From Diacronema lutheri (Eukaryota; Haptophyta; Pavlovophyceae; Pavlovales; Pavlovaceae): 64,000 nucleotides of DNA. Below are positions 1-7,264 of the stretch, in pieces. Within the stretch, counting starts at the first letter, position 1. Each line of letters begins with the position of its first letter. The notes beneath the pieces are model-generated. The model saw only the letters and a list, made by a program, of their open reading frames with translations, was not told the DNA's origin and searched no databases. Both the position numbers and the translations under genes were made by a program. The stretch is taken from positions 124,001-188,000 of the forward strand of contig JAGTXO010000020.1 in NCBI GenBank assembly GCA_019448385.1, written 5' to 3'.

Positions 1-508
1 CGACGAACGCGAGCAGGCGGCCGGTGGCCTCGTCGGCGGCGGCGAGCGCAACGGAGGAGCCACGCGTGGTTCCCTTGCACGAACGCGGCGCGATGAGCGC
101 GGCCGATCGCGACTGCGCCCCCAGCCGCTCGGCGCCCACCCGCCGCTCGGCAAACGCGCGGACTGAGTCGGCGAGGTAGCCCGCATACGTCGCATTGAGC
201 CACGCGACGGGAGTCTCAAGGAGCGCGCGCTCGAAGCGCGAAAAGCCGACGGGCGCGAGCGTGATCAGATGAGGGTAAAAGGAGCACACGAGAAGCCGGC
301 CGACGGCGCCGAGGTCCTCGGCGCGCACTGCGCCGAGCACGACGCCGTCCGGCGCGCCCGCGTCGGCCGTGAGCTGGCGGAGCGGCAGGAGCGCACGGAC
401 AGCGGCGCGCGGTAGCGCGCGCGGGAGCGTGCGCGGCAGCGGTGGGCGGCTGCTCCCCGACCCGAGGACGAGGCACGTCGCGAGCAAAGCAGCGCGGGCC
501 GACACCAT
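1..508 (-). CDS. GNAT-like acetyltransferase, N-terminal part (runs off window)
   Basis: The reading frame opens at an ATG at 508 on the minus strand and continues without a stop to the window edge, giving about 169 residues. The first 30 residues are hydrophobic then basic and proline-rich, like an organelle-targeting leader. A segment of the type VLGAVRAEDLGAVGRLL followed by SFYPHL resembles the first strand and helix of the GNAT acetyltransferase fold, and the last visible residues (VALAAADEATGRLLAFV) resemble the paired central strands of that fold. The acetyl-CoA-binding motif would lie beyond the window, so the family call is an inference from two weak motifs. It is divergent from the gene at 620, with 111 bp between start codons. 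Confidence 0.5.
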   Translation of the reverse strand, partial: MVSARAALLATCLVLGSGSSRPPLPRTLPRALPRAAVRALLPLRQLTADAGAPDGVVLGAVRAEDLGAVGRLLVCSFYPHLITLAPVGFSRFERALLETPVAWLNATYAGYLADSVRAFAERRVGAERLGAQSRSAALIAPRSCKGTTRGSSVALAAADEATGRLLAFV

Positions 509-540
509 TGCGTCCCCCTTCCGGACCGGCTGCGGATGGT

Positions 541-619
541 CCTGATCGGCGAGGAATAAGGAATTCGGGAAATTAAAAAAAGGAAAAAAATTCTCTTTGA
601 TCGTTTGAAAGGGGCGGCT
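541..619. promoter_or_regulatory. A-rich intergenic island, probable divergent promoter
   Basis: A purine- and A-rich stretch with runs of seven A lies between two divergent start codons (508 minus, 620 plus) in DNA that is otherwise strongly GC-rich. Similar A-rich islands occur just before the starts at 2194, 14624, 32086 and 34008. A promoter role is inferred from position and composition only. Confidence 0.4.
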
Positions 620-1906
620 ATGGCCGCCTGTCGACCGGCGGCGGGAGCGGTCGACGGTCTTCACCGCATGGGCGCGCCGCCGAGCATGGCGCTCGTCGCG
701 CACGTCGGTGAGCCCCGCGCGCCGCCCGACGACACTCACGGCGATGCGGACGCGAAAGCGTGCGCGAGCGCGGCGCTCGGCGCGACGCTCGTGCCGTGCG
801 AGCTCGTGGCGCCCGCGCCGCCGCTGCCGTCGCCGCCGCCGGCAAAGAAGAAGACGAGGCTCACCGAGCCAGGCAAGGCGCCGCAGCCGCGAGGTCGGCC
901 GCCAAAGGGGAAGCTGTGGGACGCGGACGCGGGCCAGTGGTACGACGACCCGCTCTACGTTCCCGAGCCCAAGGCGCCAAAGGCGCCAAAGGCGGTGGGC
1001 GGCAGCGGCAGCAGCGGCGCCGCCGGCTTCGCCGCCGTGCCTGCCGCTGCGGGTGCGGGCAGCACATGCGCCGACGGCGCCGGCGCGGGCGACGCGTGGC
1101 CGCCACCACCGGCGACCAAGGCACGCGCGGGCGAGTCGGGCCAGCTGCCGCAGCCGCGCGGGCGGCCGCCAAAGGGCAAGGTCTGGGACCCGGTGCTTGG
1201 CAGCTGGGTCGATGACCCGGCGTACGTGCCACAATCCAAGGCACCAAAGCACGCCGGTGGCAAGAGGGTGCACGCCGATGGCAGCGCCGATGGCGACGCC
1301 GACGGCACGGGCAGACCGTTGGACGCAGCCGCCTGCCTCGGCGGCATCGAGCTGGTGACCTCGTCGCTCGTCACGGAGGTGGAGAGCGCACCGGGCGTTG
1401 TGCTCGCGTCGATCCATCGCCCCTCGCCGCCGCCGCCGCCGCCCAAGCTGGCCAAGCACAAGCTCGAGAACGGGCAAATCGCACAGCCGCGCGGACGGCC
1501 ACCGGCGGGCAAGGTCTGGGACCGCGACGTGGGCGCGTGGGCGGACGACCCGGCATACGCGCCGCAGCCCAAGGCGAAGAAGCCCAGAGGTGGCGGCGGC
1601 GGCAGCGGCGGGATGGGCGCCGACGCCGACACCGACGCGCGCACGCAGCTCGTCGCAATCAGCGCGGCCGCGGAGCTGCCCGCACACGTCGAGCCGGCCG
1701 GTGTGCCGCGCGAGCTGGCCGAGCCGGGGATGGGGTTACTCACAGCCGCGGCCGACGGCGTGATATTCGCGCAGCCGTCCTGCAGTGCGCTCATGCCAGT
1801 TGGTGTCGTCGCGCCGCTGCCGGCCGAGTTTGGCGAGCGCGAGGTGGCACGCGAGCTCAAGGCGGACGAGGGTGGCGCGCACCTTCCGTGCGCGAGTCGG
1901 CCGTGA
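620..1906 (+). CDS. Protein with three AT-hook-like PRGRPPKGK/W-D modules
   Basis: Unrecognised protein of 428 residues, starting at the first ATG (the frame is open a little further upstream but without an ATG). It contains three copies of a roughly 30-residue module, near residues 90-120, 175-205 and 290-320. Each has an AT-hook-like core (QPRGRPPKGK) followed by a fixed W-D, a W about seven residues later and DDP-Y-P. The linkers are low-complexity Ala/Pro/Gly. AT-hooks bind the minor groove of AT-rich DNA, so a nuclear DNA- or chromatin-binding role is plausible, though the conserved W-D half is not part of a classical AT-hook. The same module occurs once in the giant gene at the right end of the window (about 56800-56880). 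Confidence 0.7.
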   Translation: MAACRPAAGAVDGLHRMGAPPSMALVAHVGEPRAPPDDTHGDADAKACASAALGATLVPCELVAPAPPLPSPPPAKKKTRLTEPGKAPQPRGRPPKGKLWDADAGQWYDDPLYVPEPKAPKAPKAVGGSGSSGAAGFAAVPAAAGAGSTCADGAGAGDAWPPPPATKARAGESGQLPQPRGRPPKGKVWDPVLGSWVDDPAYVPQSKAPKHAGGKRVHADGSADGDADGTGRPLDAAACLGGIELVTSSLVTEVESAPGVVLASIHRPSPPPPPPKLAKHKLENGQIAQPRGRPPAGKVWDRDVGAWADDPAYAPQPKAKKPRGGGGGSGGMGADADTDARTQLVAISAAAELPAHVEPAGVPRELAEPGMGLLTAAADGVIFAQPSCSALMPVGVVAPLPAEFGEREVARELKADEGGAHLPCASRP

Positions 1907-2107
1907 GGCCGGGAGCCGCTTCCTGCGCGCGCGCGCGCGCAGCAGCAGTGGTCGTGGCGCCGGGGCGGCGACGCGGTGCGTGCGCATCGCGCGAGACGAG
2001 GTGCGCCGCGGCGCGCGGCGCGCGCGCGCATCTGTACTTCGCTGCGGGATGCGGGGCACAGTCTCGCGTTCACATGCCGGCCCCACCAGCGCGGGTGGTC
2101 TTCAAGT

Positions 2108-2193
2108 TCGAGGAATGAAACCCAGTGTGAGAAGAAGCAAATAAATTAGTGGGAAAAAGAAGAAAATGGAGGGAGAGAATTCGAGATCCCACG
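2108..2193. promoter_or_regulatory. A/purine-rich upstream region of the MsrA-like gene
   Basis: A-rich stretch with GGGAAAAAGAAGAAAATGG directly before the start codon at 2194, standing out from GC-rich surroundings. Its role as promoter or leader is inferred. Confidence 0.35.
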
Positions 2194-3169
2194 ATGGCTG
2201 CGGCTTTACTGACGACTGCGCTCGTGCTGTCATCGCCACAGCCCGGACGGCACGTGCCGTCCGCGCTGACGCGCCGGCAGCTGGCGGGGAGCGCGCTCGT
2301 CGCACCGGCGGCCGCGCTGTGGGCGGCCAACGGCGGCATTGCGCCGCGGCTTGCGCGCGCGGCGGACGAACTGGCGACACTCCCCGTCTACTTCGGCTGC
2401 GGCTGCTTCTGGCACGTGCAGCATGAGTTCGTCCAGCTCGAGCGCTCGCTGCTCAAGCGCGCCGATCTCGAGCTCAGCTCGCGCTGCGGTTACGCGGCCG
2501 GCAGCCTCCTGGGCGAGAACGGCAAGGTCTGCTACCACAACTTGCGTGGCGTTGCCGATTACGGCAAGCTCGGGCACGCGGAGGCCGTGGCGATGCGCAT
2601 CCCGCCGAGCGCGCTGCCCGACTTTGCCAAGCTCTACTTCTCGCTATTTGTCAGCTACAACCTCCTGCCCGGCCGCGAGATCTTTGAGCGCGCCGACCCG
2701 CAGGACCGCGGCCCGGAGTACCGCTCGGTGCTGGGCCTGCCCGGCGGCGTCCGATCGGTATATTTCGCGCAGATCGAGCGGGCCAACGGCAACAAGATGA
2801 AGCTGGTGGAGGTGCGCGCCGCTGGCTCACGGCCCACGCCTCAGACCGCCGCCAGCCTGCCCGGCTACGCCTCGCGCTCAGCTCGCGCGCGTGGTTGTGC
2901 TGCGGCCCGGCGCGCTGCCCCCGCGCGCGCCCGTGCCGCGCACTGTGCTCCAGGGCAAGGGCGACGAACCCGACACGCTGCTCAAGCGCACGGTGTACGT
3001 GATGGATTCGGACGAGTTTCCGTTCTTCCCCGCCGAGCCCTACCACCAGTTTCACAACGACTTTCAGTCGCCGCCCTACGGCCGAGTGTACAACGACCTG
3101 CGTCAGCAGCTCGCGGACGCCGGCAAGCTGCCCGACACGGGATGCCCTGGCGGGCCAATCGGCTTTTAG
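2194..3169 (+). CDS. MsrA-like peptide-methionine sulfoxide reductase with Tat-type lumen signal
   Basis: Two exons, 2194-2811 and 2882-3169, give 301 residues; the 70-bp intron starts GTGCGC and ends CTCAG. The frame before and after the junction reads KLVE-LARVVVL. The MsrA signature is visible as GCGCFW (catalytic Cys at about residue 71) and DRGPEYRS (family: D-G-QYRS). MsrA reduces S-methionine sulfoxide in oxidised proteins. The N-terminus carries a twin-arginine motif (TRRQLAGSALV), a hydrophobic stretch and an A-R-A cleavage-like site near residue 60, which is the form of a thylakoid-lumen Tat leader. The usual Gly after the catalytic GCFW is His here, and the C-terminal exon is longer than in ordinary MsrA, so the substrate may differ. 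It converges on the C2/WW gene with 60 bp between stops. Confidence 0.75.
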
Positions 3170-3195
3170 ATGTGCCGATCCTGGTGCATTAGGAG

Positions 3196-3216
3196 CCCCC
3201 CCCCCCCCCCCCCCCC
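3196..3216 (+). repeat. C homopolymer (21) between convergent genes
   Basis: A run of 21 C followed by further C-rich sequence fills most of the 60-bp gap between the stop codons at 3169 and 3230. No other feature is visible in the gap. Confidence 0.9.
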
Positions 3217-3229
3217 TCCCCTTCCCCCC

Positions 3230-5456
3230 TCAGTACGCATGCTGCTGCGCGCCTTGGTTCTGCGTGTAGCCCTGCTGCGGCGGGTTGGCGGGCTGCGGCG
3301 TGGGCGGCGCCTGCTGGCCGGTGTGCGGCGGCTGACCCGCTGCACCCTGCGCGTAGGGCTGCGGCTGCTGCGGCTGCAACTGCGGCTGCTGCGGCTGCTG
3401 CCGCTGAGCGTAGGCCTGCTGGCCCGGCTGCGGCTGCCCTGCTGGTGGGCCCTGCGCGTGCGCGGGCTGGCCATCGTAGCCCGCCATGCTGGGCACGCTC
3501 CCTGGCTGGCCACCGTAGCCCGCCATGCTGGGCACGCTCCCTGGATGGCCACCGTAGCCCGCCATGCTGGGCAGCGCCGCTCCCTGCGCGTGCGCGGGTG
3601 TTCCAGCGGACGGCAGCGAGGCGGGCATCGTGGCGCCGAGGTTGGGCGCGGGCTGTGCGTTACGCAGCTCGTCGGGCATTGTCCACGTCACCTCCTTCGT
3701 CTTGCGATGCCAATAATACTCGCGCCCGTCCGCATTTTTGGCGATTCGCCAGTCGGACTTGACCTTCGCGGGCTTCGCCTTGAGCGCGTGCAGCGCCGCC
3801 ACCTCGGCGGCGGCGGTCGGGTCGGTCGACCACGAGATGGCGAGGACGACGACGCCGTCGATCATCGCGTGCGTCGTCGGCACGAGGTCGAGCCGATCCG
3901 CCATGCCTGCGACCGCGAGAGCGCAGCGAGTACGCGCGGGGGGGGGGGGGGGGTCAGCGGGCGTGGCGCTCAGCGGGCGCGGCGCTGGGCGGGGCGCCTG
4001 CGAATCGGCGCGAGCGCGCCGCTCGGGCAGAGTGGGTCGGCGCGGAGCGGGCGGTGCGCGAACCGCTGATTGGCAGCCTAACTTGCCCAATAAGGTCGTG
4101 CTTGTCGCCTGGGTCCTCGTCGTAGATGTCGACCAAGAGGACCGCGTCGCGCGAGACGGAGGCGAAGCCGAGGAGCGCATTCCACTCGGGCGCGAGCGTG
4201 CGCGCGCGCGTCTCCGTCCGCTCGTGCGACTTGGCGCCGCTTGGCTCCATCACCGTCACTTTGACGAACGGGTCGGACGTACCGGACTCGTCCTTGGCTG
4301 CAAGGCCGGACGCTCCGAGCACGTGCACGCGCAGCGCGCCTTTCAGCGGCTCGCCAATCCCGCCGCCGCCGCCGCCGGCGGCGGCGGCGCGCGCCCCTGC
4401 CGCAATCGCCGAGCGCAAGCTGCCGTTCTCCGCCTCGAGCGCCGAGACGCGCTTCTCGAGCGCCACGACGCGCGACTCAAGGGTGGCGGGAGGCTGGGCG
4501 GCCGGCTGCGGCACGCCCTGGCCTTGTGCGCCAGGCGCAAGTTGCGCGTGCGCGTGCGCGCTAGGCTGGCCTTGCGCGTGGGGCACCGGCTGCAACGGCT
4601 GCTGCGGCGCCGATGCCCCGTAGGCTTGCTGGCCCGGCTGCGGCTGCTGCTGCTGCTGCTGCGGCCCCGATGCACCGTGGGCTTGCTGGCCCGGCTGCTG
4701 CTGCTGCTGCTGCTGCTGCGGCCCCGATGCATCGTAGGCTTGCTGCCCCGGCTGCGGCTGCTGCTGCTGCTGCTGCTGCGGCCCCGATGCACCGTAGGCT
4801 TGCTGGCCCGGCTGCGGCTGCTGCTGCTGCTGCTGCTGCACCGATGCACCGTAGGCTTGCTGGCCCGGCTGCGGCTGCTGCTGCTGCTGCTGCGGCCCCG
4901 ATGCACCGTAGGCTTGCTGGCCCGGCTGCGGCTGCTGCTGCTGCTGCTGCTGCGGCCCCGATGCACCGTAGGCTTGCTGGCCCGGCTGCGGCTGCTGCTG
5001 CTGCTGCTGCTGCACCGATGCACCGTAGGCTTGCTGGCCCGGCTGCGGCTGCTGCTGCTGCTGCTGCGGCCCCGATGCACCGTAGGCTTGCTGGCCCGGC
5101 TGCGGCTGCTGCTGCTGCTGCTGCTGCTGCACCGATGCACCGTAGGCTTGCTGGCCCGGCTGCGGCTGCTGCTGCTGCTGCTGCTGCACCGATGCACCGT
5201 AGGCTTGCTGGCCCGGCTGCGGCTGCTGCTGCTGCTGCTGCTGCACCGATGCACCGTAGGCTTGCTGGCCCGGCTGCGGCTGCTGCTGCGGCTGCTGCGG
5301 CACCGATGCACCGTACGCTTGCTGCCCCTGTGGCTGCGCGTCGCCCTGGGGCGGCGGGGGCTGGTACGGCTGCGGCGCTTCGGACGCGGTGCCGGGCGGC
5401 GCATGGCCCTGCAACCCGGGATGCGCGTCCTTCTTGCCAAAGCCGAGAAAGTTCAT
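3230..5456 (-). CDS. C2-domain and WW-domain protein with Q-rich tandem repeats
   Basis: Two exons on the minus strand, 5456-4064 and 3906-3230, encode 689 residues. The order is: N-terminus MNFLGFGKK; 13 Gln-rich repeats ending in PGQQAYGAS; a short coiled coil (VVALEKRVSALEAENGSL); a C2 domain (VHVLGASGLAAKDESGTSDPFV through DIYDEDPGDKHDLIGQVRL, with the Asp residues that bind calcium); then after the intron a WW domain (SDWRIAKNADGREYYWH with a second Trp) and a Pro/Gln/Ala-rich tail. C2 domains bind membranes, often with calcium; WW domains bind proline-rich ligands. The intron (3907-4063) contains a C16 tract on the sense strand and ends GTCGCAG. A role as a membrane-linked scaffold is inferred. 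Confidence 0.8.
4613..5335 (-). repeat. Coding tandem repeat, 13 copies of 57-63 bp, Q-rich
   Basis: Thirteen copies of a unit encoding a (Q)4-8 run followed by PGQQAYGAS. Unit length varies only by the number of CAG codons, and alternating SVQ and SGPQ versions suggest recent expansion in blocks. Antisense reading gives long Leu-rich or Ala-rich frames that are not genes. Confidence 0.95.
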
Positions 5457-5689
5457 CTCAAATGCTGCGCATCGATGTTGCGAGCGCCGCACGTCGCGAG
5501 CGTCGGGGGCGCAGGCGGTGAGCAAGCGCGCCCCTCGGACACACGCGCCGCCCACGCGCGCGCTCGTCCGCTGCGCAAGCTTTCGTGCACACCTCCCGCT
5601 CCGGCTCGCCCAAGGTGGTCCAGCTCGCCAGCAGGAGCGCAACAACAGCTTGGACGAAGTTTTGAGTTTTCAGGTGAAACCGTCCGGCG

Positions 5690-6601
5690 ATGATGAGGGA
5701 TCAACCATGCCGACGCCGACGGCGGCGCATGATAGCCGCGCTGCTCGGCGCGGTGCCCTCGCGCCCCGCCGCAACGGCAAATGTGCGAACCGCCGTCGTC
5801 GTCCTCGGTTATGACCCGTGCGGCCACGACTGGGAGCGCGTCGTTTGGGGCGACGCGCGCGCCGGTCTTCTCGGGCGCGTGCCGCAGGGCGTGCTCGTCG
5901 CCGCGTCGATGCGCGCCGAGCTGCTCGTGCTCGGCGATGGTCGCGTGCTTAAGCGCACGTCGGTGCCCAAATCCGCCTTTGGCGAGAAAGACGTGCTGCA
6001 GGCCCACGATGGCCTCGCCCGACCAGACCCCGTCGCCATGCTCACCCTCAGGCTCGCGGAGCTCGGCGGGTTTGGCGGCGCCCTCGCGCGGCTGCCGGAA
6101 GAGAGGCTGCGCCATGACCTGCTTCCGCGCTGCATACGCGCGCACGGCGCGCTGAATACGCGCGACGAGATTGCGCGCGCCCTCGAGCTGTGCGCCCGAG
6201 GCGGCTTTGGACGGCTCGTCCTGGTAAGCAGCCCGACGCATGCGCCACGCTGTGCGCGCGACGCGAGCGCGCTGCTCGCGGCGCGACCTGAGCTGCGTGA
6301 TGTGGGTCTACTCGTCTTCGTATGCGCCTCGCACACCTCGTTCACCAAGGACGAGGGCGCAGACGCCGTCGCCATCCTGGAGCCGCCCCACCGCTCGAGC
6401 CGTGGCGATGCCGACCCGCGCGACGTTGCGCCAGGCGCAGGCGAGGTGCCGGAAACCGCGGGAACGGACGCGGAACTGGCGCTGCACCGGCTCGTTGCGC
6501 GCTCGCTGCGCCTCGAGCCGCGCGCGCGCCGCGAGCTGTGTGCACGGCTCGCACAGCTGCTCGAGCGGCTTGAGACGGAGGTAAGCGCGATAATATACTA
6601 A
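5690..6601 (+). CDS. DUF218 (YdcF/SanA-type) domain protein
   Basis: Single-exon gene of 303 residues. The start has two adjacent ATGs; the first is used here. After a basic N-terminus and a short hydrophobic segment, the frame shows AVVVLGYDP and later NTRDEIARALEL and LVLVSSPTHAPRCARDA. These match the first strand, the E-N-T-E-E-like helix and the VTS-HM-RA strand of the DUF218 fold. Bacterial members act at the cell envelope; the role in algae is unknown. It lies head-to-head with the C2/WW gene (233 bp). Confidence 0.7.
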   Translation: MMRDQPCRRRRRRMIAALLGAVPSRPAATANVRTAVVVLGYDPCGHDWERVVWGDARAGLLGRVPQGVLVAASMRAELLVLGDGRVLKRTSVPKSAFGEKDVLQAHDGLARPDPVAMLTLRLAELGGFGGALARLPEERLRHDLLPRCIRAHGALNTRDEIARALELCARGGFGRLVLVSSPTHAPRCARDASALLAARPELRDVGLLVFVCASHTSFTKDEGADAVAILEPPHRSSRGDADPRDVAPGAGEVPETAGTDAELALHRLVARSLRLEPRARRELCARLAQLLERLETEVSAIIY

Positions 6602-6612
6602 CGATGCTAAGG

Positions 6613-6674
6613 ACAGCGGTCAGCACCAGCTGCGGGGGGGGGGGGGGGGGGGGGGGGGGGGTCGAGTAGCCACC
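6613..6674 (+). repeat. Dispersed repeat, copy A, with expanded G28 tract
   Basis: The flanks ACAGCGGTCAGCACCAGCTG and TCGAGTAGCCACC are nearly the same as those at 47709-47752, where the G-run is only six long. Here it is 28 G (6634-6661). The repeat lies between the DUF218 gene and the 3' end of the LYR gene. Confidence 0.8.
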
Positions 6675-6758
6675 CCTCGGGAACACCGCAACACGGGACG
6701 ATTGAATGAGCTCGCAGCGCCGCGAGCGGACAGGCAGGCCAACTTTTCGCGGCCAGCA

Positions 6759-6998
6759 TCATCTGCGTACCTCCACCTTCTTGGTGCCCGCCATCTGTAG
6801 CATCTCGAGCTGCCTGCGCCCGTACCCGAGGAGGTACTCGATTCGAGTCACTTGCGTGCGCGCGATTGGCTGCGAGAACTTGTCGCGCGTGAAGCGCGAT
6901 ATTTGCGCGCGCTCCTCGGGGCCGCGTGATCGGGCGCAGCGCAAAATGTCGCGATACAGCCGTAGCACCTGCATCTGTAGCTCCGAGTGCTTCCGCAT
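6759..6998 (-). CDS. SDHAF1: SDHAF1-type LYR-motif protein (complex II assembly factor)
   Basis: A short single-exon gene of 79 residues, starting MRKHSELQMQVLRLYRDILR. The L-Y-R motif near residues 14-16, a basic helix with a conserved phenylalanine (TRDKFSQ) and the C-terminal IEYLLGYGRRQLEML match the LYRM8/SDHAF1 family closely, at the family's usual small size. SDHAF1 acts in the mitochondrial matrix, helping iron-sulfur cluster insertion into the succinate dehydrogenase iron-sulfur subunit SDHB. No transit peptide is obvious, as is common for LYR proteins. An AT-rich stretch (7067-7100) lies just upstream of the start. Confidence 0.88.
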   Translation of the reverse strand: MRKHSELQMQVLRLYRDILRCARSRGPEERAQISRFTRDKFSQPIARTQVTRIEYLLGYGRRQLEMLQMAGTKKVEVRR

Positions 6999-7066
6999 CG
7001 CGATGGTGCGCGATCACAACCGAGCGATGTGGCCAATCCCGTCCAAGGTCAGGATGGCGGATCTTC

Positions 7067-7100
7067 GACAATAATTTCCCTTTAAAATTTTTTTTTAACA
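7067..7100 (-). promoter_or_regulatory. AT-rich island upstream of the LYR gene
   Basis: A TTTAAAATTTTTTTTTAA-like block about 70 bp upstream of the start at 6998, the most AT-rich segment nearby. A promoter role is inferred from position. Confidence 0.35.
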
Positions 7101-7264
7101 CACACGCTCGATGTCAAGTCAGTGACAGTGTGTCACGAATCACGATCGACGAGAACGGGCCGCAAAGGCTGACGATCAACAAGTCACTGTGCTGGGATGG
7201 TGCAAGGGAAGGGCGCAGATGCGAGAGCGCGCGACGGGCCGCGCACGCCGGCGCAGGTCGCGCG

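Noticed and set aside
2149-2193. GTG start for the MsrA-like gene, 15 codons upstream
   Set aside because: Eukaryotic genes start at ATG; the ATG at 2194 opens directly into the targeting leader.
3738-5693. Long plus-strand frame rich in Leu/Arg repeats
   Set aside because: It is the antisense shadow of the Gln-rich repeat of the C2/WW gene, which has real domains and splice sites.
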